The notes beneath the pieces are model-generated. The model did no database searches. It was given only the letters and a program-made list of their open reading frames with translations, and was not told where the DNA came from. Position numbers and translations under genes: made by a program. A DNA stretch of 64,000 bases from contig CAZDCO010000001.1 in NCBI GenBank assembly GCA_964504025.1, forward strand, positions 6,090 to 70,089. The letters are read 5' to 3'. Source of the DNA: Scatosoma sp964504025. GTDB taxonomy: Bacteria > Bacillota > Clostridia > Christensenellales > Borkfalkiaceae. Shown piece after piece: positions 46,030 through 54,779 of the stretch. The first letter of the stretch is position 1. Each line of letters opens with the position of its first letter.

Positions 46030-46191
46030 ATGGGAAATGAACAAACGCAAAAAAAGCCCTATAACTCTCCCATGGTAGTTGAGGTAACGTTTGAGGGCGA
46101 CGTCATTTGTAGCAGTAGAGATGACGTATTTACAGTGACCAAAGACAACTGGTCTTGGTCTTGGCACGACGGTAGTAACATAGATCAATAA
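46030..46191 (+). CDS. Small 53-residue Trp-rich protein
   Basis: A short gene with a strong ribosome-binding site (AAAGGAG, nine bases before ATG 46030) and stop TAA 46189-46191. The protein starts KKPYNSPMVVEVTFEGDVIC and ends in an acidic, Trp-rich tail (DNWSWSWHDGS). The N-terminal pattern (K-K-P-Y-x-x-P, hydrophobic beta strand, Cys-Ser-Ser) recalls the many unannotated short proteins next to surface or peptide-export genes in gut anaerobes; their function is unknown to me. It has no signal peptide. It could be a leader-type peptide precursor, but no modification enzyme is nearby. Confidence 0.72.
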   Translation: MGNEQTQKKPYNSPMVVEVTFEGDVICSSRDDVFTVTKDNWSWSWHDGSNIDQ

Positions 46192-46253
46192 CCTACCGAT
46201 CCCCGTGTAACAAAAAACACAAACTTTTTTTCTAATAATTAAGGAGACAAAAA

Positions 46254-48932
46254 ATGAGTAAGACAATAAAAAGAAACGTATTGATTGTTCTTTTTGCCGT
46301 TGTCGCAACGTTTTCGTTGGCATTCTCGTTCGTATTCAAGAACGCGAAAGCTGAAGAGAGCTCGTCTACCGTATCTGCCGCAATCGGTCAAGCCGACGGC
46401 GTCGTGATGCGGATGGGCGCGTCCGCTCGTCTGACGAGAAACGAAACGTATAGCGACGGTTTGCGTGAAATCGTAACCGTTACGAGCGACGTGTATAAAA
46501 AGTTGTCCGATACGAATTCGAAGACTTCGTTGCAAGTATGGTTCACTACCGCGCAAAATTTCGAGACGGCACAAAACCATTCCGTTGAACTTTTGAAAGC
46601 AAACTCTCAAGTATGCGAATTTAAAGTAAACGACTTGTATCCAGTAGGTGATCTTTACTACGGCAACGCAGTGTTGACCAACCTTTCGAGTAAGAACCAA
46701 CAAGATCTTCAGTTCGTAGCAATCGGTGTATTGGCAACGACGACAGACGGTAAGACGACCTATCAACTTGGTAGATTCGAAGAAAATGACGTTGCAAACA
46801 ATACCCGTTCGTTGTACGAACGCGTAAACGCAGCGTTCTTGTGCGGCGATGACGAATCTAACGCAATTTTGGCGAACTCCACCTATAATAGCTGGTACGG
46901 CAAGGATAATCACCCGATCATGATCAATACGCAAGAAGATTACAGCAACTTGATCGCACGCGCAAAGAATAACAATTTGAGCAACTTGACAGCGATCAAA
47001 AAGTCTTCCGACACCTTCACGGGCGAATTTGCGACTAGCGCGTATGCACCTTCGGTAAAAAATACCGTACAAGTAACCGTAAAAGCAAACGGTAAGACGA
47101 CGGTAATCAACGTTCTGGAAAAATCGGATATCACTTCCAAATTGAACGGCTTAAAACCTGCCGATACCGATGACAAGTATTTCGATAGCTGGTCGGTAGA
47201 GGGCGAAGGCTCTATCACCAACGTTGCGTCGAATATCACCGTCAACGCCGTCATGAACGATTATCTCACGATAACCGTAGTGGATAAATATAACACCGAA
47301 AACGAAAACGCAACCATTAAGACGATCGGAAAAGTGAAAGAAGGCGATCTCCTTGCCGATTATATCAACAAAACTACGTTTGCAAGCGCAGCGAAACCCA
47401 CGGACGCTTCGCATAGGGGCTATATCGTTACGCCGAACGGTAGCGAAGCAAGCAAAGTTTCCTCTTTGGATAACATCACAGTATCGAAGAACACCACGAT
47501 CTCTCTTTGGATGGCATTGCTTCAAAATATTCAAGTAAACGTGAAAGTGGAAGCTTATAAAGCAACGTGGAATGGTAGAGATTTTAACGATACCAAGTTC
47601 CCTGGTTGGGTAAGGATGAGAGCTGCTAACGAGAGCACTTATCTTGATAAATCGGATGAATTTACCGATTTGCCGCAGGTTACGGGCTACGAAGATGAAA
47701 AGATCGACCTGGCTGCGTTCATGGCTAAGTTGCCTGAGCAATATAAGCTGAACACGACGGCGGCGTTGAACGGCGGCGTTACCATCGACGGTACGACGTT
47801 TGCAACCAACCAAGATATCGTAGAGGGTGAGAACTCGATTGACATTTACTTGGATGCAAATGTTGAAGTGCTCGGTTTCAGCTTGACAGATCTTTACATC
47901 GGTGCAAATATGTCTGAGTATGGTGATAACTATAACTCTTGCACGGAGTATTTTACCTTGACGAGACGTGAGAACGGTGACGTTGGCGCAATGGTATTCT
48001 TTAACGCTTCTGCTTACAACTCTTTTGTAAATGGTATCGGTATTCTTTTGCCTAAAGATGTAGATAAGCAGCACTATTCTTCCGTTGAAGTAGAATCTGA
48101 TTATATTTCGGACAAAAACTTCTATATTAATATCATAGGTTCTAATCTAGAAGAGCTTAAGGCTGCTGGCAATTTCTCGAACGGTGCTGGCGACTATCTC
48201 GGTAAAGGTGCCATGTCGGCGGCCTGGGGTGAGCCAACTCAAACGTTTAAAAACTTGAACGGTGATATCATGAAGTGCGAAACTGAATTCGTAGATTGTA
48301 CGGATGTTGTCTTCACGACTCCGTCGGCTGGTAACTATATGAATGCGACTGTATTCTTGAAGTCGATTACGTATAGTGCGAAAGCGAACATTCCTACCGA
48401 CGAGAACACCACCATGGATGCTACGGAATTGAAGAAGTATGTAAGAGCGCTCTCCAAGGCAGGTACGTTTAGCATCGTAGAAGACGGCGACACGACGGCG
48501 TTGCGCTATACGGCAACGGAAGATGAGGTGATGACGCTCAGTAATGGTTGGGGTATCGGGTTCTACTTCAACGATATCGATATCACCAAATTTGAGAGCA
48601 TCAAGGTTACCTTCAAGATGGCCGCGGACTATTCGAGAAATATTCGTTTCGATGTGAACGATGGTAGCGTTGGATTGAACTTCAACCCCGCTTTGGCAAA
48701 CAATGGTAAGATTTGTACATTAGACGTTTTGAATCTTCCCGACTATAACGGTACGGGTGGATGCACATCTAATGACTACACGAACTTTATTAAAAACGGT
48801 ACGCCGATTACGTCGATTCGCTTGTCTACGGCAGCTCCTCGTGGATCAAATGACAATACTGATAGTGGCTTCACAATCGACGTTTACAGCATCGAGTTCG
48901 TCATTAAGAAGGCTGAAACTCCCCAAGCGTAA
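46254..48932 (+). CDS. Large secreted protein of unknown function
   Basis: An 892-residue exported protein behind AAGGAGA. The N-terminal signal peptide (residues 1-32, ending near AKAEE) has no lipobox. The N-terminal third (VVMRMGASARLT, LQVWFTTAQNF, LGRFEENDVANN) looks like a repeated surface-domain pattern from clostridial secreted proteins; a C-terminal domain (about 715-885) resembles a carbohydrate-binding beta sandwich. No catalytic motif is recognised. Codon choice becomes more A/T-ended from about 47850 on, unlike the first part, hinting at domain shuffling. It shares the gene row with the small Trp-rich protein. Confidence 0.7.
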   Translation: MSKTIKRNVLIVLFAVVATFSLAFSFVFKNAKAEESSSTVSAAIGQADGVVMRMGASARLTRNETYSDGLREIVTVTSDVYKKLSDTNSKTSLQVWFTTAQNFETAQNHSVELLKANSQVCEFKVNDLYPVGDLYYGNAVLTNLSSKNQQDLQFVAIGVLATTTDGKTTYQLGRFEENDVANNTRSLYERVNAAFLCGDDESNAILANSTYNSWYGKDNHPIMINTQEDYSNLIARAKNNNLSNLTAIKKSSDTFTGEFATSAYAPSVKNTVQVTVKANGKTTVINVLEKSDITSKLNGLKPADTDDKYFDSWSVEGEGSITNVASNITVNAVMNDYLTITVVDKYNTENENATIKTIGKVKEGDLLADYINKTTFASAAKPTDASHRGYIVTPNGSEASKVSSLDNITVSKNTTISLWMALLQNIQVNVKVEAYKATWNGRDFNDTKFPGWVRMRAANESTYLDKSDEFTDLPQVTGYEDEKIDLAAFMAKLPEQYKLNTTAALNGGVTIDGTTFATNQDIVEGENSIDIYLDANVEVLGFSLTDLYIGANMSEYGDNYNSCTEYFTLTRRENGDVGAMVFFNASAYNSFVNGIGILLPKDVDKQHYSSVEVESDYISDKNFYINIIGSNLEELKAAGNFSNGAGDYLGKGAMSAAWGEPTQTFKNLNGDIMKCETEFVDCTDVVFTTPSAGNYMNATVFLKSITYSAKANIPTDENTTMDATELKKYVRALSKAGTFSIVEDGDTTALRYTATEDEVMTLSNGWGIGFYFNDIDITKFESIKVTFKMAADYSRNIRFDVNDGSVGLNFNPALANNGKICTLDVLNLPDYNGTGGCTSNDYTNFIKNGTPITSIRLSTAAPRGSNDNTDSGFTIDVYSIEFVIKKAETPQA

Positions 48933-48999
48933 CGCGTAAGGAAAACTTCGTGTCTATACGATACGATATCGAAAAAAATAACGTAATATAGCACGACGG

Positions 49000-49034
49000 C
49001 GGAGTTGTTGCGAAAAATGCTCGCAGCAACTCCG
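49000..49034 (+). terminator. Long hairpin between the secreted protein and fucosidase genes
   Basis: CGGAGTTGTTGCG (49000-49012) pairs with CGCAGCAACTCCG (49022-49034) with one G-T pair, flanked by a GACGG/CCGTC pair. The T tract is poor, so read-through is likely. Confidence 0.6.
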
Positions 49035-49060
49035 TTTCCGTCGCTATCAAGGATAAAAAC

Positions 49061-50260
49061 ATGAAAGATTATCAATACGTAAAAGATTTTCAAAACTTAG
49101 GCATAGGTTTGTTCGTGCACTTCGGCTTATACAGCAAGCTGGGCAAGGGCGAATGGTGCTTACACCTCAACAAGCGGTTGACGGTGGAGCGGTATGAACG
49201 CCTCGCGCAAGAATTCCACGTCAAGAAGAACTGGGCGAAGGAGCTGGTCAAGACGGCGAAAGCGTTAGGGGCGCGGTATATCACGATCACTACGCGCCAC
49301 CACGACGGCTTTTCGTTGTACGACACGAAAGGGTTATCGACGTACGACAGCATGCAATGCTGCGGTCGCGATCTGATGGGCGAATTCGTTGCGGCGTGTC
49401 GCGAGGGGGGGATCGTACCCTTCTTCTATCACACTCTGCTCGATTGGCACGTACCCGAATACAAGGAGAACTTCCCTGCGTATATCGACTATTTGGTGAA
49501 GAGTTTGGAGGTGCTTTGCACTTCGTACGGCGAGATCGGTGGTTTTTGGTTCGACGGCATGTGGGACAAGCCGGACGCGGACTGGCAAGAGGATCGGATC
49601 TACGGGACGTTGAGAAAGTATCAACCGAACGCGATGATCATCAACAACACGGGTTTAAGCGCGCAAGGCAAAGTGGGGCATCCGGAGATCGACAGCGTTA
49701 CCTTCGAGCGCGGTACGCCCACGATGGTGGGAGATTCGGACAGACCGCGTGCAAGCGAGATGTGTCAAATTTTGAACGATCACTGGGGATACGCGAAGAA
49801 CGACTGCAACTACAAGTCGGTGAAGGAACTGATCAGCGATTTGGTGTCCTGTCGTTCGTGCAACTGCAATTTCCTATTGAACGTCGGTTTGATGGGGAAC
49901 GGCGGCGTAAAACCGATTGACGGGTGTATTTTAGGCGAAATCGGGCACTGGATCAAGGCGAACAAAAGCTTTATCTACAAGGTGCACGCGTGTGATATTC
50001 AGGCGGAAAACGCCGTCGTCGTTACGGACGGAGAGTACTATTACGCGATCGGTACGAACTTCGTGGTCGGCGGCGACAACAACGTTGCGAAAGCCGGTGC
50101 GCAGACAATGATCAAGGTGCACGCGGATATCTGCAATGCCACTTGGCTGGATAACGGCAAGAGAATTCGGTTGAAGAACAACTCGTTCGCGAACGAGCCG
50201 TTCGAATACGGTGCGAGCCTTGCGGTGCGCGTGGCGAAATTCTCGCTGAAAAACAAATAA
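49061..50260 (+). CDS. Alpha-L-fucosidase, GH29 family
   Basis: A 399-residue glycosidase releasing L-fucose by a retaining mechanism. The GH29 landmarks are LGIGLFVHFGLYS, ITITTRHHDGFSLYDT and GGFWFDGMWD, where the aspartate (about residue 165) is the expected nucleophile. It lacks a signal peptide, so it should act on imported fucosylated oligosaccharides in the cytoplasm, matching the upstream ABC transporter. It is shorter than many GH29 enzymes because no extra C-terminal binding domain is present. Confidence 0.93.
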   Translation: MKDYQYVKDFQNLGIGLFVHFGLYSKLGKGEWCLHLNKRLTVERYERLAQEFHVKKNWAKELVKTAKALGARYITITTRHHDGFSLYDTKGLSTYDSMQCCGRDLMGEFVAACREGGIVPFFYHTLLDWHVPEYKENFPAYIDYLVKSLEVLCTSYGEIGGFWFDGMWDKPDADWQEDRIYGTLRKYQPNAMIINNTGLSAQGKVGHPEIDSVTFERGTPTMVGDSDRPRASEMCQILNDHWGYAKNDCNYKSVKELISDLVSCRSCNCNFLLNVGLMGNGGVKPIDGCILGEIGHWIKANKSFIYKVHACDIQAENAVVVTDGEYYYAIGTNFVVGGDNNVAKAGAQTMIKVHADICNATWLDNGKRIRLKNNSFANEPFEYGASLAVRVAKFSLKNK

Positions 50261-50286
50261 GAGTGAAACGAGATAAACTCGATAGC

Positions 50287-50315
50287 TTGACAAGAGCGTC
50301 GTAAAATGCTATACT
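50287..50315 (+). promoter_or_regulatory. SigA-type promoter before the pgcA relic and manA
   Basis: TTGACA at 50287-50292, a 17-base spacer, TATACT at 50310-50315. It probably now drives manA through the relic. Confidence 0.87.
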
Positions 50316-50372
50316 GTTCTCAACGGGAGCGGAAAGCGTTTTACGGCGTTTTTTTGTTTGGTAGGGTAGAAT

Positions 50373-50657
50373 ATGAACGAATTCAAAATTGAAAACGAGT
50401 ATGCGTTTTGGTAGAAAAATTGTGCCGACGACGAAGAATTGTACGGCGAGCTGACGGCGATTGCGGTAACGGACTTTGCGTTGGGGGTAGACGGGCTGCC
50501 GAAGAGTAACGTCGTACGGTTTAGAAACGACGATATGCGGATCATTTTCCGCCCGAGCGGCACAGAACCGAAATGGAAGCTGTATTTGCAAGTCAAAGGC
50601 GAAACGAAAGCGACGCTTGCGGAAGTCAGAAAGGCGGTAGAAACGCGTTTGTCGTAA
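50373..50657 (+). pseudogene. Remnant of phosphoglucomutase/phosphomannomutase with internal deletion and amber codon
   Basis: One frame from ATG 50373 encodes NEYAFW, a TAG at 50412-50414, then KNCADDEELYGELTAI, which resembles the first residues of PgcA-type alpha-phosphohexomutases. It continues directly into the last domain: DGLPKSNVVRFR then FRPSGTEPKWKLYLQV, the phosphate-binding loop of the C-terminal domain. About 450 residues, including the catalytic serine and metal-binding loops, are missing. TAG is a normal stop elsewhere in this window (e.g. 22040-22042, 30319-30321), so the protein is dead. It ends 15 bases before manA, its expected pathway partner. Confidence 0.82.
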
Positions 50658-50672
50658 GCGAAGGGAGAAAGT

Positions 50673-51593
50673 ATGGTAAAGTTAAAACCGGTGTTAAAAG
50701 ACTATTTATGGGGTGGAGAGCGGCTGAAAGGGCTGTTCGGGCGCGAAAAGGAGGGCGTGATCGCCGAAAGCTGGGAAGTGTCCGTGCATAAGGACGGCGA
50801 AAGCGTGATCGACGGCGAGAACGTTACGCTGTCGCAATATTTGCAAGCAAACCCCACGGCGGTGGACGGAAAGGGGGGTAAACTCCCCGTGTTGATCAAA
50901 TATATCGACGCGGCGCAGAACTTGTCCGTACAGGTGCACCCCGACGATACGTACGCGCAGGCGAACGAGGGGGACAACGGCAAGACGGAAACGTGGTATA
51001 TCGTCGCGGCGTCCGAGGGCGCAGGGATCTATTGCGGTTTGAAGCGCAACGTGGACAAGGACGAGTTTTTGCGCAAAATTCAAGACGGCACGGTGGAAGA
51101 ATTGCTCAATTTTATTCCCGTAAAGTCGGGCGATTGTTACCTGATCAAAGCAGGGACGTTGCACGCGATCGGCGCTGGCTGCGTCATTTGCGAAGTGCAA
51201 CAAAACAGCAACGTAACCTACCGCGTGTACGATTATAACCGCCGCGGTGCGGACGGTAAGCTGCGCCCCTTGCATATCGACAAAGCGTTGGACGTGATCG
51301 ATTTCCGTGCGTTCCAAGACGAAACGCACGGCGGAGAGTATCTTCCCGTGCAAAACGGCGGCAAAATTCGCCTTTTGACGCAGTGTCCGTACTTCCGCTG
51401 TCGAGAGTTGGTTTTGTGCGGTAAATACGCGGAAAACAGCCTTAAATCGTTCACGGCGATCAATTTCATTTGCGGAAACGGGAAAATCAACGGGCAACCG
51501 TTCGTAACGGGCGACAGTTTCTTCCTTTCTTGCGGCGAATCGTTTGAAATCGAGGGGAATACCACGGCGATCCTCACGACGGAGAACGTATAA
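50673..51593 (+). CDS. manA: Mannose-6-phosphate isomerase, class I
   Basis: A 306-residue zinc enzyme interconverting mannose 6-phosphate and fructose 6-phosphate. The cupin metal ligands are seen in VQVHPDD (about residue 93) and GTLHAIG (about 170), and the family opening LKDYLWGGERLKGLF is intact. The length fits the short Firmicutes form. The ATG follows AAGGGAGAAAGT. It lies just behind the phosphohexomutase relic and close to the fucosidase, consistent with hexose handling. Confidence 0.95.
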   Translation: MVKLKPVLKDYLWGGERLKGLFGREKEGVIAESWEVSVHKDGESVIDGENVTLSQYLQANPTAVDGKGGKLPVLIKYIDAAQNLSVQVHPDDTYAQANEGDNGKTETWYIVAASEGAGIYCGLKRNVDKDEFLRKIQDGTVEELLNFIPVKSGDCYLIKAGTLHAIGAGCVICEVQQNSNVTYRVYDYNRRGADGKLRPLHIDKALDVIDFRAFQDETHGGEYLPVQNGGKIRLLTQCPYFRCRELVLCGKYAENSLKSFTAINFICGNGKINGQPFVTGDSFFLSCGESFEIEGNTTAILTTENV

Positions 51594-51610
51594 CCTAAAA
51601 AACGCTGAAA

Positions 51611-51665
51611 AACCTCCTATTATGCCTGACATAATACCTATGTGTGACATAATAGGAGGTTTTTT
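51611..51665. terminator. Palindromic terminator after manA
   Basis: A 14-base perfect inverted repeat, AACCTCCTATTATG / CATAATAGGAGGTT (51611-51624 with 51648-51661), precedes a T run. Its loop carries part of a short repeat array. Confidence 0.85.
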
Positions 51666-51703
51666 GTACTATGCGTGATATAATACCTATGTGTGGCATA
51701 ATA
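51621..51703. repeat. Two 34-bp imperfect repeats built on TGRYATAATA
   Basis: Unit 1 (51621-51654) and unit 2 (51670-51703) differ at three positions. Each has two copies of TGACATAATA-like decamers 18 bases apart, at about 51627, 51645, 51676 and 51694. The array lies between the convergent manA and potD genes. Confidence 0.8.
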
Positions 51704-51732
51704 AAAACTCCGTCGGTTTGGCGGAGTTTTTA
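51703..51732. terminator. Bidirectional terminator between manA and potD
   Basis: AAAAACTCCG (51703-51712) pairs with CGGAGTTTTT (51722-51731); A and T runs on both sides let it serve either strand, mainly the pot operon on the minus strand. Confidence 0.88.
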
Positions 51733-51751
51733 TCGTTCGTGCGTATTTTAG

Positions 51752-53116
51752 CTATTTGATCGTGATCCAAATGCGGTTTGCGCGTTCGTTCTCTTCGGCG
51801 GTGAAATATTGCATGACCACCAAGCGATCGATCGTTTCTTGATCGGGGTATTGCGCGAACAGTTGTCTATGCTCTTGGTCGGCGGCTGTGGTGAGCTTTC
51901 GTCCTTCGCCGAAGAAGTAAGTCAAATCGTATTCTACGGTATTTTCCTCGTTTTCGTCCGCGCCGTACGTTTCTTTGATATAATCGTAAACGGCGTTTTC
52001 ACCCGTGGCAGGGCCGCTGATACAGCTCGTATATCCGACGTATGCGGTGTTGCGTACGGCGTTTTCGGGCAGGGAGAGGAAGTTGACGAACGCTTGCGCC
52101 GCGGCTTTTTGTTCGGCGTCGATTCCTTTGAGCATTACCCAGCCGTCGAACCAGAGGTTGGACGCCGCTTCGGGAATGACGTATTCCAACGCCAAGCCGT
52201 ATTCTTCCGCTTTATTCAAGACGTACACCGCGTCGCCGCTCCATTGATAGGACACGTCGAATTTACCGGTGATAATATCCATTTTTCCTTCGTCCGTTTC
52301 CAAACCGTACAAATTTTGCCGCGTTTTGACCAACTCTTCCCGAACGGCGTTCATCGTAGCTTCGTCCGTGCGGTTCATTACGTCGTTGAGATAGGCTTTA
52401 TATTCGGACAAGGACACGCGCCCGTGCTTCAAATCGTCCTTTTTTGCCAGCAATTCGTTCTCGTACAGTGTACCGAGTCCCGTAAAGTAGGCGTCGCGCA
52501 CGTTGTCTTTCGAGGTGATTTTGCGTTTATATTTCTCGTTTTGGAAAATACTCCAACGCTTCGCGTCCTCGCGCGCAACCGATTCGGGGTTGATGACGAA
52601 GCCCGTCGTACCCCACATATACCCTGCGGCGTACTTGCTCCACGGCTCGCCTTGCGCCGTTTTGCCCGTATCGAAAACGCCCTTCGTACCGTCGTAGATG
52701 TATGGGGAAACGTTTTGCGCGTAGTAGTTATGCTCGCCGCTCGCGTCGTAAAATTCGTTGTCGTACGGTTCGAGCTTGTCCTCCGCGGCGAGCTTCATGA
52801 TCATATATTCCGACGGGCACAGTAGATCGTATCGATCGCCCATATTGATTTTGTTGTACATGGTTTCGTTGTCCTGAATGGAAACGTACTCCACGTGAAT
52901 TTTCTTGTGATAGACTTGTTCGTACCAAGCCTCGAACTCTTCGTACATAGGCTTGCTGCCGACCGCGTAGCTGTCCTCGCCGCCCTCGTCGATATATTCG
53001 TCCCAGCTGCCGACGCGTAAGGTGAGTACGTCGCTGCCGTCGTCGCAGGCGGTAAAGGAGAGGGAGGACAAAAACAGCATCGTCGCCAACAGGGTTACGG
53101 AAGTGCGTTTTTTCAT
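51752..53116 (-). CDS. potD: Spermidine/putrescine-binding lipoprotein PotD
   Basis: A 454-residue extracellular binding protein with signal peptide and lipobox FTAC (Cys24). Family landmarks are LRVGSWDEYID near the start, YDLLCPSEYMIMKL and the polyamine-pocket stretch YMWGTTGFVINPES. It is longer than E. coli PotD (about 350). Its start overlaps the potC stop (ATGA), so all four pot genes are coupled. The C-terminal segments NLWFDGWVMLKG and AQAFVNFLSLPEN are typical. Confidence 0.94.
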   Translation of the reverse strand: MKKRTSVTLLATMLFLSSLSFTACDDGSDVLTLRVGSWDEYIDEGGEDSYAVGSKPMYEEFEAWYEQVYHKKIHVEYVSIQDNETMYNKINMGDRYDLLCPSEYMIMKLAAEDKLEPYDNEFYDASGEHNYYAQNVSPYIYDGTKGVFDTGKTAQGEPWSKYAAGYMWGTTGFVINPESVAREDAKRWSIFQNEKYKRKITSKDNVRDAYFTGLGTLYENELLAKKDDLKHGRVSLSEYKAYLNDVMNRTDEATMNAVREELVKTRQNLYGLETDEGKMDIITGKFDVSYQWSGDAVYVLNKAEEYGLALEYVIPEAASNLWFDGWVMLKGIDAEQKAAAQAFVNFLSLPENAVRNTAYVGYTSCISGPATGENAVYDYIKETYGADENEENTVEYDLTYFFGEGRKLTTAADQEHRQLFAQYPDQETIDRLVVMQYFTAEENERANRIWITIK

Positions 53117-53928
53117 TTCTTTTTCCTCCTTGCGTTCTTATACGCGAGTACGTTGGACACGATCACGACCAAGAGAATGATAAAGAATATAATCGCGGTA
53201 AACGCCCAGTATGCCGCCTTGATCTTCGCGCCCAACACGTTGTTTTTATCCAAACCGTAGATATGCGTGCTGATCGTCGCGAACGAATCGGGTTTTGTGT
53301 ACGCCGCAATGACGTAATCGTCCAAGGACAGCGTAACGGAAAGCAGGAAACCGGAGATAATTCCGGGTAAAATTTGCGGAATGATCACTTTGAACAGAGC
53401 TTTCGTGGGCGTCGCGCCTAAGTCTAACGCCGCCTCGTACAAGTTGTTGTCCATTTGTTTCAACTTTGGTATGACGGATAACACTACGAAAGGTGCGCAT
53501 ACGAGCGTTTGTCCCACGACCAAGGGGATATACGTCGATTTATCGATACCGAGAAAGGACACGAGCAGGGCGAACGAAATCGCCGTTACGACGTCCGCGT
53601 TGATGACGGGCAAACGGTTGACCGCGGAGAGTGCCGCACTCGTCTTCTTTTTGGAGTAAAAGATACCGATCGCGCCGATCGTACCGAGCGCGGTAGAGAT
53701 CGTCGCCACGACGAGAGCCAACGCCATCGTTTGCAACACGACCTTTAACGGTTCGTGATCGAAGTTGAAGAAATATTGATAATGCTCCCACGAAAAGGAC
53801 GTCCAACTGTCTTGAATATAATCGCCCGACTTAAAGCTGTTGACGGTTAAAAAGACGATAGGGAAGTAGATAAACGCTAGCGTGAGAGCGATAAAGCTCC
53901 ATTTTGCTATGCTTTTGAGTTTTACCAT
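53113..53928 (-). CDS. potC: Spermidine/putrescine ABC permease PotC
   Basis: A 271-residue inner-membrane permease with six helices; the EAA loop is EAALDLGATPTKALFKVIIPQ. It opens with the PotC-like FIYFPIVFLTVNSF. It overlaps potB by seven bases and potD by four. Confidence 0.95.
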   Translation of the reverse strand: MVKLKSIAKWSFIALTLAFIYFPIVFLTVNSFKSGDYIQDSWTSFSWEHYQYFFNFDHEPLKVVLQTMALALVVATISTALGTIGAIGIFYSKKKTSAALSAVNRLPVINADVVTAISFALLVSFLGIDKSTYIPLVVGQTLVCAPFVVLSVIPKLKQMDNNLYEAALDLGATPTKALFKVIIPQILPGIISGFLLSVTLSLDDYVIAAYTKPDSFATISTHIYGLDKNNVLGAKIKAAYWAFTAIIFFIILLVVIVSNVLAYKNARRKKK

Positions 53929-54779
53929 AACGAAGTACCTCTCGTGCCTGTTTCTTCTTCGTTTTCAAAGCCGCCCGTAAGCCACGTAACGGCGAACATG
54001 AACACCAACAACACCAACGCGACGAACGAGCCGTCGTGCCACAGTCCGCCCGTGAAATAATCGTCGATCAGTTTGCCGAAGATTTTTACGTTGCGGTAGG
54101 TGAGGTAGTTGGAAACGACGTAGTTCGTCATGGACGGTAAAAATACCATGGAAATACCGCTGACGATGCCCGATTTGGAGAGGGGGAGGGTAACTTTGAT
54201 AAACGCCTTCGCGTTCGTCGCGCCCAAGTCTTTTGCCGCTTCCAAATAACTCTTGTCGATTTTGATGATCGTGGTATAGATAGGCAGGATCATAAACGGC
54301 AGGAAATCGTAGACCATACCGATGATCGTGTTGACGATATTCCACCCGTCCGATTTATTGTACGTACCGAGCCAAACGAATAACTCTTTCAAAGCGTTGA
54401 TACGCAATACGAAATTTACCCACATGGGCACGATAAACAAAAGGAGCAACGTCGATTTGTTTTTGAGTTTGCAGTTTGCGATGATATACGCCACGGGATA
54501 GGCGATCAAGAGGCAAACGATCGTGCTGACGAGGGAAATGAACAAGCTGCGTACGATCGTCAAAAACGTAGGGGAAGAAAAGAAAGCCCAAAAGCCCTTT
54601 CCGCTATCGTCGAAAAAGAAGAGTAACGAATCGAAGGTGAATTCGTGTTGATCATTGGTAAAGGCGTAGTAGAGCACGATCAGAAGGGGTGCAACCACGA
54701 ATACCGCCAAAAACAACGCGTAGGGGATCGCGAGCAGTTTTCGGGAAAAATGCAATTTGCGTTTCGTTTTCGTCATCAC
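53922..54779 (-). CDS. potB: Spermidine/putrescine ABC permease PotB
   Basis: A 285-residue permease with six helices; EAA loop LEAAKDLGATNAKAFIKVTLP. The order potA-potB-potC-potD with four- to seven-base overlaps is the standard polyamine cassette. It starts inside the potA stop codon (ATGA). Confidence 0.95.
   Translation of the reverse strand: MMTKTKRKLHFSRKLLAIPYALFLAVFVVAPLLIVLYYAFTNDQHEFTFDSLLFFFDDSGKGFWAFFSSPTFLTIVRSLFISLVSTIVCLLIAYPVAYIIANCKLKNKSTLLLLFIVPMWVNFVLRINALKELFVWLGTYNKSDGWNIVNTIIGMVYDFLPFMILPIYTTIIKIDKSYLEAAKDLGATNAKAFIKVTLPLSKSGIVSGISMVFLPSMTNYVVSNYLTYRNVKIFGKLIDDYFTGGLWHDGSFVALVLLVFMFAVTWLTGGFENEEETGTRGTSLW

Noticed and set aside
50373..50657. Read-through or recoding of TAG in the phosphohexomutase frame
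   Set aside because: TAG ends other genes in this window normally, and most of the enzyme is missing, so decay explains it better than recoding.
51621..51703. CRISPR array
   Set aside because: Only two imperfect 34-bp units with a 15-base gap, overlapping a terminator, and no cas genes in the window.
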